From Thermoflexus sp040289485 (GTDB taxonomy: Bacteria > Chloroflexota > Anaerolineae > Thermoflexales > Thermoflexaceae), in contig NZ_PSLG01000003.1 in the NCBI RefSeq assembly GCF_040289485.1, forward strand, positions 6,040 through 70,039: a stretch of 64,000 nucleotides of DNA. Reading direction: 5' to 3'. Below are positions 1-7,735 of this stretch, in pieces. Under the pieces are notes generated by a model. That model did no database searches. It was not told the origin of the DNA and saw only the letters and a program-made list of their open reading frames with translations. Within the stretch, counting starts at the first letter, position 1; every line of letters begins with the position of its first letter. The position numbers and the translations under genes are program-made.

Positions 1-446
1 AACGGATCCGGCAGGCCGGCGATGGGATATCCACGGGTGTAGACCAGGGTGAGGCCCCGGGCGATGGCCATGGTCGAGAGGGTCGCGATGAAAGGGGCCA
101 GGCGGCCGTAGACCACCAGGGCGCCGTTGAGGGCACCCAGGGCCAGCCCTGCCCCCAAGGCGATGGCCATGGCCGCCGCCACCGGCCAGCCGTTCCAGAC
201 CATCAGGCCGGCGGCCAGCGCGCCGGTGAAGGCCATCACCGACCCGACCGAGAGATCGATCCCTCCGCTGAGGATGGTGGCCGTCATCCCCATGGCCACC
301 ACCGCCAAGATCGAGGACTGCAGCGCCACGTTCAGGAGATTCGATGGGGTGAGGAAGCGGGGCGTCGCCAGCGCCAGGCCGGCCCACAGGATCAGCAGCA
401 CCAGCACCCCACTCCACCGCTCGAGGAGCCTGCGTCCCTCAGCCAT
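1..446 (-). CDS. rbsC: Ribose-type ABC transporter permease, second copy, cut by window edge
   Basis: Inner-membrane permease of a CUT2 (ribose/xylose type) sugar importer. About 148 N-terminal residues are visible; the 3' end lies outside the window. It opens with a short cytoplasmic segment and a hydrophobic helix, then carries the RbsC-family motif SGGIDLSVGS near residue 60 and a second conserved stretch (GRLAPFIATL) that follows LGALNGALVV. The ATG at 446 overlaps the stop of the upstream ATPase gene by 8 bases, so translation is probably coupled. It is the second permease of this operon (the other is at 3007-4044). The two could form a heteromeric channel or serve different substrates. 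Family assignment is confident; the sugar is not known. Confidence 0.88.
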   Translation of the reverse strand, partial: MAEGRRLLERWSGVLVLLILWAGLALATPRFLTPSNLLNVALQSSILAVVAMGMTATILSGGIDLSVGSVMAFTGALAAGLMVWNGWPVAAAMAIALGAGLALGALNGALVVYGRLAPFIATLSTMAIARGLTLVYTRGYPIAGLPDP

Positions 447-1935
447 GCGGATCCCCCATCGCCAGCGCCAGGATCCGATCGGCAGTCGCCTCCCCGCGGG
501 CCAGGCGCCCTACGATCCGTCCCTCCCGCATGACCAGGATCCGATCGCTCATCCCAAGGACCTCCGGGAGCTCTGAGGAGATCATCAGGATCGCCATTCC
601 CTCCCGGGCAAGGCGGTCCATCCAGACGTGGATCTCCGCCTTGGCGCCGACATCGATGCCCCGCGTCGGCTCGTCCATGATGAGGATCTTGGGCCGGAGC
701 ATCAACCAGCGGGCGATCACCACTTTCTGCTGGTTTCCGCCGGAGAGATGGCGCACCGGCATGCCCGGGCGAGGAGGACGGATGTCCAGTTGGCGGATGT
801 AGGGCCAGGTCCACGCTTCCAACTGGGAGCCCCAGAGGAACCCCGCGCGGGCAAGGCGGTGCAGGGCGGAGATGGCGATGTTGGAACGCACTGCCATGCT
901 CAGGAAGAGGGCCTGGGCCTTGCGATCCTCTGGGATGAAGGCCATCCCCGCAGCGATGGCGTCGGCCGGCGATCGGATGCGCACCGCTTTCCCCTCGATC
1001 CGGATCTCCCCGCGATCCACGGGGTCCAAGCCGAACAGGGCCCGGGCCACCTCGCTGCGGCCCGCACCGACCAGGCCGAACAGGCCGACGATCTCCCCCC
1101 GTCGGATCTCCAGGGAGATATCGCGGAAGGCCCCTGGGCGGCTCAGCCCCTGCACCTCCAGGGCGATCTCGGCGCCGGGGGAACCGCTGCGCACGAACAT
1201 CTCCCGGATCTCCCGGCCGACCATCATGCGGACGACGGCGGAGGGCGTGACCTCAGCAGTGGGGAAGGTGCCGATATGCCGGCCGTCCCGAAGCACGGTG
1301 ATCCGATCGGCGATCCGGAAGACCTCCTCCAGGCGGTGGGAGATGAAGAGGACCGAGACGCCGCGCGACTTCAGTTCGCGGAGCAGTTCGAACAGGCGGG
1401 CGATCTCCCGTTCGCTGAGGGCGGAGGTCGGCTCGTCCATGATCAGCAGGCGGGCATCCTCCGAGACCGCCCGGGCGATCTCCAGCATCTGGCGTTGGGC
1501 GAACGGTAGGATGCCTACCAGGGCCCCTGGGTCCAGATCCATCTCCAGCCCCGCCAGGATCCGGCGGGCCTCCCGCGCCATGGTGCGGTGATCCAGCATC
1601 CCCAGCCACCCGCGGGGCTCCCGTCCCAAGAAAAGGTTGCGCGCCACCGACAGGTTCGGGAGGAGGCTCAGTTCCTGATGGATCACGGCGATCCCCAGGC
1701 GGCGGGCATGGCGCGGGTCGGCGATCTCCACCGGGTGGCCCTGCCAGAAGATCCGCCCCTCGTCCGGGCGGAGGACCCCCGCGAGGATACGGATGAGGGT
1801 GCTCTTGCCGGCCCCGTTCTCCCCCACCAGCCCGTGGATCTCCCCCGGGAAAATCTCCAGGCTGACCTGATCCAGGGCCTGGACACCGGGGAAGGCCTTG
1901 GAAATCCCTTCCGCGCGAAGCAAGGGCTGCACCAT
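439..1935 (-). CDS. rbsA: Sugar ABC transporter ATP-binding protein, two cassettes (RbsA-like)
   Basis: Cytoplasmic energy-coupling ATPase of a ribose-type importer, 498 residues, the usual length for RbsA/MglA. The first cassette has Walker A GENGAGKST at residues 38-46 and Walker B LLIMDEPTSALS. The second has a degenerate Walker A (GLVGAGRSE), a clear signature LSGGNQQKVVIARW and ILIMDEPTRGID. This asymmetry is normal in the family. I chose the ATG at 1935 because MVQPLLRAEGISKAF aligns with known N-termini. A GTG at 1998 that overlaps the stop of the binding-protein gene by 4 bases is also open, but it adds 21 low-complexity Ala/Gly residues. The sugar specificity is inferred from neighbouring rbsD and is not visible in this protein. 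Confidence 0.93.
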   Translation of the reverse strand: MVQPLLRAEGISKAFPGVQALDQVSLEIFPGEIHGLVGENGAGKSTLIRILAGVLRPDEGRIFWQGHPVEIADPRHARRLGIAVIHQELSLLPNLSVARNLFLGREPRGWLGMLDHRTMAREARRILAGLEMDLDPGALVGILPFAQRQMLEIARAVSEDARLLIMDEPTSALSEREIARLFELLRELKSRGVSVLFISHRLEEVFRIADRITVLRDGRHIGTFPTAEVTPSAVVRMMVGREIREMFVRSGSPGAEIALEVQGLSRPGAFRDISLEIRRGEIVGLFGLVGAGRSEVARALFGLDPVDRGEIRIEGKAVRIRSPADAIAAGMAFIPEDRKAQALFLSMAVRSNIAISALHRLARAGFLWGSQLEAWTWPYIRQLDIRPPRPGMPVRHLSGGNQQKVVIARWLMLRPKILIMDEPTRGIDVGAKAEIHVWMDRLAREGMAILMISSELPEVLGMSDRILVMREGRIVGRLARGEATADRILALAMGDPHG

Positions 1936-1994
1936 CGGTATCACCCGGATCGGAATAGGGGCGGCGCCAGCCGCGCCGGCGCCGCCCGCTGTTT

Positions 1995-2939
1995 TCACTT
2001 CACCGTCTCCTTGGTCACCAGCGAGAGGGGGACCGGGATGAACTTCTCCACCTTCTCGCCCCGTAGATACTTGACGGCCATCTCCACTGCCAGGCGGCCC
2101 ATCTCGGCCGGCTGCTGGGCCACGGTGGCTGCGAGTTTGCCTTCCTTCACCGCCTTGACCGCGTCGTCGATGGCGTCGAAGCCCACGAAGATGATGCCGG
2201 TGCGCCCGGCGGCCTCCGCGGCCTGGATGGCGCCTAGCACCATCTCATCGTTGTGGGCGAAGACGCCGTCGATCTTCGGCTGGGCCTGAAGGATGTTCTC
2301 GAAGACCTGCAGGCCCTTCGCCCGGTTGAAATCCGCCGGCTGGCGGGCGACCACCTCCAGGCCGGGGCACTTCTCTTTCAGATAGTCGTTGAAGCCCTTG
2401 CCCCGATCCCGGGCCGCGGAGGTGCCGGGGATGCCCTCCAGTTCCACCACCTTGCCCTTGCCGTTCAGGGCCTTGCAGAGGAACTCCGCGGCCATCCGCC
2501 CGCCGGCCACGTTGTCCGAGGCGATGTGGGAGACGATCTGGCCGCCCTCCGCCGCCCGGTCCACGGTGAAGACGGGGATGCCCGCCTGGTTGGCCTTCTG
2601 GATGCTGGGCACCACCGCCTTGGTGTCGGTCGGGTTGATGAGGAGGGCCGAGACCTTCTTCTGGATCAGATCCTCAATGTTGGCCGCCTCCTTGGCGGGA
2701 TCGTCCTGGGCGTCGACGACGATCAGCCGCACGCCGTATTGAGCGGCGGCCTTCTCGGCTCCCTCCTTCAGGGTGACGAAGAAGGGGTTGTTAAGGGTGG
2801 AGAGGGAGAGCCCGAGGACGATCTCCCGCGCGGGCGCCGCCGCCGGCGTCGCCGTGGCCCTGGGCGCCGCGGAGGGCGCGCACGCCCCAAGGCCTAGAGC
2901 CGCCACCACAACCAGAACCATCCACAGACGGGCACGCAT
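1995..2939 (-). CDS. rbsB: Sugar-binding lipoprotein of the ABC importer (RbsB-like)
   Basis: Extracytoplasmic solute-binding protein (periplasmic-binding fold type I) that delivers a sugar to the permeases. The ATG at 2939 has an AGGAGGAG site at good distance, so the longer frame opening upstream is unlikely. Residues 1-20 form a lipoprotein signal ending in the lipobox LGAC, with Cys20 as the predicted lipid-modified residue. An Ala/Pro/Thr-rich linker follows. The mature domain begins EIVLGLSLSTLNNPFFVTL, typical of ribose-binding proteins, and contains GVFAHNDEMVLGAIQAAEAAG. Total 314 residues. It lies between permease and ATPase genes in one operon. Ribose is the likeliest ligand given rbsD, but other sugars are possible. 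Confidence 0.92.
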   Translation of the reverse strand: MRARLWMVLVVVAALGLGACAPSAAPRATATPAAAPAREIVLGLSLSTLNNPFFVTLKEGAEKAAAQYGVRLIVVDAQDDPAKEAANIEDLIQKKVSALLINPTDTKAVVPSIQKANQAGIPVFTVDRAAEGGQIVSHIASDNVAGGRMAAEFLCKALNGKGKVVELEGIPGTSAARDRGKGFNDYLKEKCPGLEVVARQPADFNRAKGLQVFENILQAQPKIDGVFAHNDEMVLGAIQAAEAAGRTGIIFVGFDAIDDAVKAVKEGKLAATVAQQPAEMGRLAVEMAVKYLRGEKVEKFIPVPLSLVTKETVK

Positions 2940-3006
2940 GGCTTCTCCTCCTTCCAGCAAGAATCGGATTCAAGCGCACAGCCGTGCGCTTGAGCCTCCC
3001 CAGCCC

Positions 3007-4044
3007 TCATCCGCGCCGCAGCGCTTGATGCAGCAGGAGCGCCCCTGCGATGACAGCGCCCTTGACCACTTGTTCGTAGAACGCAGGGATGTTCAAAAGG
3101 TTGATCCCGTTGTTCAGGATCCCGATCATCAGGGCGCCGATCAGGGTGCCCATCAGCCAGCCCTCGCCGCCGGTCAGACGGGTCCCTCCGATCACCACCG
3201 CGGCGATGGCGTCGAACTCATAACCGATCCCCAGAGTCGGCGGGGCGGAGTCCAGGCGGCCGATCAGCATGAGCCCGGCCAGGGCCGCCAGGAGACCGCT
3301 CAGCCCGTAGGTGGCGATCAAGTAACGGGACACCCGGATGCCGGACGCCCGGGCGGCCTCCAGGTTGTTGCCGATGGCAAGCAGCCGCTCCCCGAAGACC
3401 GTGTGGTGGAGAAGCACGAAGCCGAGCCCGAAGATCAGGCCCATCACCAGAACAGGGATCGGCAACGGCCCCAGCCACCCGGTCCCCAGCCAGCGGAAGG
3501 GCTCCGGGAAACCCGTGATGGGCCGTCCCTGGGTGTAACTGAGAGCGAGCCCGCGGGCGACGGTCATCATCCCCAAAGTGGTGATGAAGGGAGGGAGGCG
3601 CAGCCAGGCCACGGCGATCCCGTTCAGGGCGCCGAGGATCGCCCCGAGGGCCAGGGCCTCGAGCATCGCGACGATCACCGGCTGCCCCCCGGTCACCCCG
3701 CTCGCCGCCACCACCCCGCTCAGGGCCAGCACCGCACCCACCGAGAGGTCGATGCCCCCGGTCAGGATGACCAGAGTCATCCCCACCGCGATGATGCCGT
3801 TCACCGCGGTCTGTCGGATCACATTGATCAGGTTGCTGGGGATCAGGAAGCGCGGCGAGAGCAACGCCAGGGCCCCGCAAAAGAGCAAAAGCGTCAGCAC
3901 CAGGCCCAGGCGCCCCCACCGCTCTCGAGCCCCCAAGGCCTCCTCCCGCCGGATTCGGGAAAGCGCATCCCCCAACGCCCGGACGAACACCATCCCGGAT
4001 CCCGCCAGCGTGCGGTTCCCCCGCACCGGACGCTCCGCGCTCAA
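3007..4044 (-). CDS. rbsC: Ribose-type ABC transporter permease, first copy (RbsC-like)
   Basis: Inner-membrane permease of a CUT2 sugar importer, 345 residues with about ten hydrophobic segments. A cytoplasmic arm of some 45 residues precedes the first membrane helix, longer than in E. coli RbsC. Family motifs are present: SPRFLIPSNLINVIRQT, LTGGIDLSVGAV and WLRLPPFITTLGMM. The gene starts 13 bases after rbsD and is followed by the binding protein gene after 67 bases. A second permease gene closes the operon at position 446. The two are similar in motif order but clearly different in sequence. Function as a sugar permease is confident. Confidence 0.93.
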   Translation of the reverse strand: MSAERPVRGNRTLAGSGMVFVRALGDALSRIRREEALGARERWGRLGLVLTLLLFCGALALLSPRFLIPSNLINVIRQTAVNGIIAVGMTLVILTGGIDLSVGAVLALSGVVAASGVTGGQPVIVAMLEALALGAILGALNGIAVAWLRLPPFITTLGMMTVARGLALSYTQGRPITGFPEPFRWLGTGWLGPLPIPVLVMGLIFGLGFVLLHHTVFGERLLAIGNNLEAARASGIRVSRYLIATYGLSGLLAALAGLMLIGRLDSAPPTLGIGYEFDAIAAVVIGGTRLTGGEGWLMGTLIGALMIGILNNGINLLNIPAFYEQVVKGAVIAGALLLHQALRRG

Positions 4045-4057
4045 TCCCCACCTCGCC

Positions 4058-4453
4058 TCAGAAGATCACGCCGGAGACCAAGATGACGTTGGCATAAGGT
4101 GTGCACTCGCCGGTCCGAACCACGGCCCGCGCCCGGGCGGTCATGGCTTTGAACGTTTCATGCGGCACCTGCTCGAGAGGAATGGACCCCAGGCGGTGCC
4201 GCGTCGCTTGGTAAAGATGGGGGCTGCGGGCCTCCATCTCCGAGGCCAGGATCGCCTTCTCGATGTGGAGCTCCTCGAGGACTGCCTCGAGGACATCCAG
4301 GAAAGAAGGAAGCCCCGGGCGCACGGCAAGGTCGATGCGCGGGACCTCAGGGGGGATCGGCAGCCCGGCGTCCGCGATGACCAGGAGATCCCCATGCCCC
4401 ATCTGGGCGATCACATGGCTCAGGGGGGCGTTCAACAACCCTCGTTTCTTCAT
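4058..4453 (-). CDS. rbsD: D-ribose pyranase
   Basis: Cytoplasmic mutarotase that interconverts the pyranose and furanose forms of ribose, so that imported sugar can be phosphorylated by ribokinase. At 131 residues it matches the family length. The family catalytic pair is present as His20 (MGHGD) and Asp28 (IADAG), and the C-terminal TGECTPYANVILVSGV segment corresponds to the conserved Tyr/Asn region. It lies 17 bases after the regulator gene and 13 bases before the first permease. This gene is the strongest argument that the operon handles ribose. No ribokinase gene is visible in the window. Confidence 0.95.
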   Translation of the reverse strand: MKKRGLLNAPLSHVIAQMGHGDLLVIADAGLPIPPEVPRIDLAVRPGLPSFLDVLEAVLEELHIEKAILASEMEARSPHLYQATRHRLGSIPLEQVPHETFKAMTARARAVVRTGECTPYANVILVSGVIF

Positions 4454-4470
4454 GGGCCCTCTCCTCAGCG

Positions 4471-5466
4471 CTAGGCGGATTGACGAACGACCAGGCGGAC
4501 CGGCAGGAGGTGACGGGCCGGCGGGCGTCCCCGCTCCTGGATGCGCTGGATCAACAGCTCCCCCGCCAGGCGTCCCATCTCATAGGTCGGCTGGGCCACC
4601 GTGGTCAGCGGAGGGATGACGTAGGCCGCCAGGGTAATGTCGTCAAAACCCACCAAGGCGATGTCCCGAGGCACCGCCAGGCCGGCCTCCCCGATCGCCC
4701 GCAGCGCCCCGATGGCCATCAAGTCATTGCAGGCGAAGATCGCTGTCGGGCGCAGCCCCGGTGGAAGGCTGAGGAAGAAACGGGCGGCCTGGTAGCCGCT
4801 CTCCGCCCGGAAATCCCCCCGACGGATCCAGAGGTCCGGCGGTTCAATCCCCGCCTCCGCCATCGCCTGTCGGTAGCCCCGCACCCGATCCGCGCTGGGG
4901 GTCAAGTCCGAAGGGCCCGTGATACACGCGATCCGCCGATGGCCCCGCTCCAACAAATGCCGTGTGGCCAAATATCCCCCCTGCAGGTTGTCCGCCAGCA
5001 CGCAGTCCGCCTCCAGGCCCGGCAGATCCCGATCCACCACCACGAAAGGCACCCCCGAGGCTTGGAGCGTCGAAAGGTGGAGAGGGGCCGCGCTGGCGGA
5101 GACGAGGGCGATCCCATCGACCCGTTGCTCGAGGAGAACCTCTAGGTAACGCTGCTCCTTCAATGGGTCTCCATCGGAGTTGCAAAGGATCAGCCGGTAT
5201 TCAGCCGCGAAACTGGCGTCCTCCAGCCCCCGGGCGACCTCCGCGAAGAAGGGGTTGGCACTGTCCGGGACGATCAGCCCCAACACATGGGTCCGCCGCC
5301 GCCGCAGGCCCCGGGCCACCCGGTTCGGCCGATACCCCAGCGCCGCCACCGCTTCCCACACCCGGGCCTCCACCTCCGGCCGGACCCGCCGCGTGCCGTT
5401 CAACACGTAGGAGACCGTGGCGATGGAAACCCCCGCCCGCCGGGCAACTTCCCGTAATGTCGCCAT
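4471..5466 (-). CDS. LacI-family transcriptional regulator of the ribose operon
   Basis: DNA-binding repressor of 331 residues. Residues 1-50 carry the LacI helix-turn-helix and hinge (LREVARRAGVSIATVSYVLNG, then LGYRPNRVARGLR). The remainder is a periplasmic-binding-like sensor domain with LGLIVPDSANPFFAEVARGLE and a C-terminal effector/dimer segment. It is the first gene of the operon, transcribed with rbsD and the transporter genes. A 20-bp perfect palindrome lies only 10 bases upstream of its start codon, just downstream of the -10 box, so it very probably represses its own operon. The ligand is presumably ribose or a related sugar (inference). Confidence 0.93.
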   Translation of the reverse strand: MATLREVARRAGVSIATVSYVLNGTRRVRPEVEARVWEAVAALGYRPNRVARGLRRRRTHVLGLIVPDSANPFFAEVARGLEDASFAAEYRLILCNSDGDPLKEQRYLEVLLEQRVDGIALVSASAAPLHLSTLQASGVPFVVVDRDLPGLEADCVLADNLQGGYLATRHLLERGHRRIACITGPSDLTPSADRVRGYRQAMAEAGIEPPDLWIRRGDFRAESGYQAARFFLSLPPGLRPTAIFACNDLMAIGALRAIGEAGLAVPRDIALVGFDDITLAAYVIPPLTTVAQPTYEMGRLAGELLIQRIQERGRPPARHLLPVRLVVRQSA

Positions 5467-5475
5467 CGCCCGATA

Positions 5476-5495
5476 GGAGTTAAACGTTTAACTCC
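5476..5495. promoter_or_regulatory. Operator palindrome for the LacI-family regulator
   Basis: A perfect 20-bp inverted repeat, GGAGTTAAACGTTTAACTCC, with the central CG step typical of LacI-family operators. It begins one base after the -10 box (5496-5501) and covers the predicted transcription start, a position where a bound repressor blocks initiation. Only one copy was noticed. Confidence 0.85.
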
Positions 5496-5524
5496 ATGAT
5501 AGGCATGCGGCGGGGTATTGTCAA
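5496..5524 (-). promoter_or_regulatory. Sigma-70-type promoter of the lacI-rbs operon
   Basis: On the minus strand TTGACA (5519-5524) and TATCAT (5496-5501) are separated by exactly 17 bases. The -35 box is a perfect consensus, and it contains the TGA stop codon of the upstream prepilin peptidase gene. The predicted start is near 5489, inside the operator palindrome. Confidence 0.85.
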
Positions 5525-6207
5525 GACCCTGGGACCGGTTCACCAAGGCCCAGCAGGATGAGGGCGCCTCCGAGGGCCAGGAAGGGACCATAGGGGATAG
5601 CGGTTTTCAGGGTCACCCGTCGGGCTGCCAGCAGCCCAAGGCTCGCGCCGCCGGCCAAGAGGATCCCGATGGCCAGGGCCTGCAGGCCTTGGGGAAACCC
5701 GGTCACCAGGCCGATGAAGGCCGCCAAGGTCGCGTCGCCGCCCCCCAGCCCCCCCCGCGTCAGGAGGACCAGCCCCACAAAGAACCCCAAGATCCCCAGG
5801 CCGGTCAGCCAGGCCCCCCACGCCCCGCCGCCCAGCCATGGGGAGACTGGGGCCAGGACGATGGCCAGGGCGATGGCCGGCAGCATCACCGCATCGTAGA
5901 TGCGGCGCCCCTCGAGATCGGTGACGGTCGCTAGGGCCAGCACCGAAAGGTAAAGGCCCGTTAGCCCGCCCCGGATCGTCGCGCCCCAGCGGGCCGCGGC
6001 CAAGGCCCAGAGCAGGGGCAGCGCCAGTTCCACCACCAGGGCCCGTCCCTTCGGCCGCCGGCCGTGGCGGGCCCAGGACAGCCAGGCCGAGGGCCGCCGA
6101 TCCTCCCAGCGCGGCAGGACCTGCCGCCGCGGCAGCCCCTCGGCGAGCCCGTTGATCAGCATCCCGACGCCCCATCCGATCCCTGCGAAGAGCCCGATCT
6201 CCAGCAT
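5521..6207 (-). CDS. Prepilin peptidase (A24 family leader peptidase), compact form
   Basis: Membrane aspartic protease of 228 residues that would process type IV pilin-like leader peptides. Two catalytic aspartates are visible in the family context: one in TDLEGRRIYD and one in GLGGGDATLAAF. The N-terminus (GMLINGLAEGLPRR) recalls the GSFLNVVIYRLP segment of PilD. The zinc-binding cysteine domain that usually follows is absent, with no CxxC pair. About six hydrophobic segments are seen. The ATG at 6207 has a GGGAGGG site. No pilin genes are in the window, so substrates are unknown. The gene ends inside the -35 box of the rbs promoter. Confidence 0.85.
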   Translation of the reverse strand: MLEIGLFAGIGWGVGMLINGLAEGLPRRQVLPRWEDRRPSAWLSWARHGRRPKGRALVVELALPLLWALAAARWGATIRGGLTGLYLSVLALATVTDLEGRRIYDAVMLPAIALAIVLAPVSPWLGGGAWGAWLTGLGILGFFVGLVLLTRGGLGGGDATLAAFIGLVTGFPQGLQALAIGILLAGGASLGLLAARRVTLKTAIPYGPFLALGGALILLGLGEPVPGS

Positions 6208-6231
6208 TGTCCCTCCCAGGGGCCTGGCTGG

Positions 6232-6260
6232 TTGACCACCGCCGCCGGTTGGACTAAAAT
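6232..6260 (+). promoter_or_regulatory. Sigma-70-type promoter for the 6S-like RNA
   Basis: TTGACC (6232-6237), a 17-base spacer and TAAAAT (6255-6260) on the plus strand. No plus-strand protein gene follows for about 2 kb, but a strongly folded RNA-like sequence starts 6-8 bases downstream. The box pair lies just upstream of the start of the minus-strand prepilin peptidase gene. Confidence 0.75.
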
Positions 6261-6265
6261 GAAAG

Positions 6266-6459
6266 CAGCCCGGCCATGTGCGTGCGGTCGTGCTCAGCGG
6301 CTGGCGCCAACACCTGTTCATGAGGGGGCCGGTCTCGGGTCCGGGGACGCGTTAGACGGCCTGCGCGCAGGGCGCGTCAAGGCGGCAACCGGCCGGAGGC
6401 CCCCACCGGAGCCAGAGGGTGCAGCAGCCCGGCGACCCACGGCATGGCGGGGTTTTTGT
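6266..6459 (+). ncRNA. ssrS: Probable 6S RNA
   Basis: About 190 bases that fold as one long rod with a large central bubble, the shape of 6S RNA, which binds and inhibits housekeeping RNA polymerase. The closing stem pairs 6269-6278 with 6443-6452 (one G-G mismatch). The next helix pairs 6281-6290 with 6433-6441 (one bulged C). An open region follows (6291-6323 opposite 6405-6432). The distal arm pairs 6324-6330 with 6398-6404 and 6346-6351 with 6373-6378, capped by the hairpin 6360-6371. A T5 run at 6453-6457 directly follows the closing stem and gives a terminator. A consensus promoter lies just upstream. Identity rests on shape and length, not on a covariance search. Confidence 0.65.
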
Positions 6460-6510
6460 TCGGATAGCCCCTCGATCCCTCGACCCCTCGGCGGCCCAGG
6501 CGGGGCCGGT

Positions 6511-6879
6511 TCACCGGGGGCGCGGCGTGTGGGTCTCGAGCCAGGTGGCCAGCGCCCAGCGCCCCTCGGTGACCTCGTCCAACTGACGGGCCAGGTGGAG
6601 GGCGCGCACCCGCAGGCCAGCGGCCTCCTCGCCCAGCGCCAGGGCGTCCACGGCGAGGGACCACCAGCCCAGGATGGCGCGGGCCAACAGCCGCATGGCC
6701 TCGTAAGAGGGCTGGTCCTGGGCCTCCTCCAGACGGTCCAAGGCGGCCTCGGCAGTGGCCTGGACGAAGGCTCCCTCGGGGCCGGCCGCGCGGGCCTGGG
6801 CCCAGGCGTTGAACACATCCAGCCAACTGAGCAGGCCTTGGGAAGTATGGATCGCCTTCAGCGCTTCCAGGAGCTCCAC
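6511..6879 (-). CDS. Small alpha-helical protein of unknown function
   Basis: A 122-residue protein that I do not recognise. It is rich in Ala, Leu and Glu and predicted all-helical, without signal peptide, membrane segment or cysteine motif. The pattern suggests a small helical bundle (VQATAEAALDRLEEAQ and RVRALHLARQLDEV are amphipathic). Third-codon bias matches the neighbouring genes, so it is probably real. The start is a GTG at 6879 preceded by AAGGAA. It lies on the minus strand downstream of a small membrane protein gene (55-base gap) and ends about 50 bases from the terminator of the 6S-like RNA on the other strand. Confidence 0.6.
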   Translation of the reverse strand: MELLEALKAIHTSQGLLSWLDVFNAWAQARAAGPEGAFVQATAEAALDRLEEAQDQPSYEAMRLLARAILGWWSLAVDALALGEEAAGLRVRALHLARQLDEVTEGRWALATWLETHTPRPR

Positions 6880-6934
6880 GGTGAGTTCCTTTTCCCGAGG
6901 GAGGATGGCGCTCCCCCCGGATGCAGACAGCCGG

Positions 6935-7171
6935 TTATTTTGAGGAACGGGTCTCGGATCCGGCTTCCTCCTCCTCGTCCTCCCAGCTGATGATCCACAC
7001 GCAGAGCCCGGCCAGCACGATGGTCGCCACCACCAGGGCCAGCAACTGCGAGGGAGTCAGGCCCACATCGCGGGCCGACCAGAGCAGGATGGCAACCATC
7101 CCGATGGCCAGGGCGATCCACGCCGTCAGGCGGGGATGCTGCTCGGCGAAGGTCTTGATCGCGGTCCACAT
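6935..7171 (-). CDS. Small two-helix membrane protein
   Basis: A 78-residue protein with two hydrophobic segments, AWIALAIGMVAILLW and LLALVVATIVLAGLCVWII, joined by a short loop. The tail is strongly acidic (EDEEEEAG). No family was recognised. The ATG at 7171 has an AGGAGG site seven bases upstream. It sits in a minus-strand series after coaE and the GNAT gene with short gaps, which suggests cotranscription. A role as a small membrane-associated accessory protein is only a guess. Confidence 0.7.
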   Translation of the reverse strand: MWTAIKTFAEQHPRLTAWIALAIGMVAILLWSARDVGLTPSQLLALVVATIVLAGLCVWIISWEDEEEEAGSETRSSK

Positions 7172-7216
7172 CGCGGAACCTCCTGTTGCTCCGGGTGAGT
7201 GGGGACCCCGGCCGGT

Positions 7217-7711
7217 TCAGATCGGCCGGGTCACCCGCTCGGAACGGATCTGCTTGATGAGGGCGACCCGCCCGAAGGCATCGAACTCGTGGGCGGCCTC
7301 CCGCCAGGGCTCCGACAGGCTCTCTTCCGGCCACCGGGTATAGCCCAGCCCGATGTAGAAGGCAAGGGCCGCCGAGGACATCTCCGGCGAGACGTAGATC
7401 ACGCAGGCCTCGCACTCCAGGCGGCGCGCCTCCTCTTCCACCGCCTCGATCAACTGACGCCCCACCGTGGGCCGGAGCGCCACCGGGTGGACCAGGAAGT
7501 CCAGGATGCGGGCGACCAGGTTCTCCACCCGCCAACTGACCAGCCCGACCGGCCGGCGCTCCGGATCCAAAGCCAGCAGCATCCCCCGCTCGGCCATCCG
7601 CTCGAACACCTCATCTGGGGAAGGATCCAGCCGCCCCCGGGTTGCCTCGCGGACCAGCTCCCGGATCTGGTCGACATCCGCCGGTCGCGCCCGCCGAAGC
7701 GTGGCCTTCAT
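7217..7711 (-). CDS. GNAT-family N-acetyltransferase
   Basis: A 164-residue single-domain acyl-CoA-dependent N-acyltransferase. The N-terminus (LRRARPADVDQIRELVREA) is the usual GNAT strand-helix opening. The cofactor-binding region is RPTVGRQLIEAVEEEARRLE, in place of the canonical Q/RxxGxG/A loop. The C-terminal SSAALAFYIGLGYTRW matches the family helix before the last strands. The substrate cannot be predicted. It starts 24 bases after coaE with a GGGAGG site and is probably cotranscribed with it. Confidence 0.8.
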   Translation of the reverse strand: MKATLRRARPADVDQIRELVREATRGRLDPSPDEVFERMAERGMLLALDPERRPVGLVSWRVENLVARILDFLVHPVALRPTVGRQLIEAVEEEARRLECEACVIYVSPEMSSAALAFYIGLGYTRWPEESLSEPWREAAHEFDAFGRVALIKQIRSERVTRPI

Positions 7712-7735
7712 CGGCGCCTCCCTCTCGGTTCCGGA

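Noticed and set aside
4839..4860. GGCGGTTCAATCCCCGCC resembles a tRNA T-arm
   Set aside because: It lies in the middle of the intact LacI-family gene, in a normal coding frame, and no acceptor stem or anticodon arm can be placed around it.
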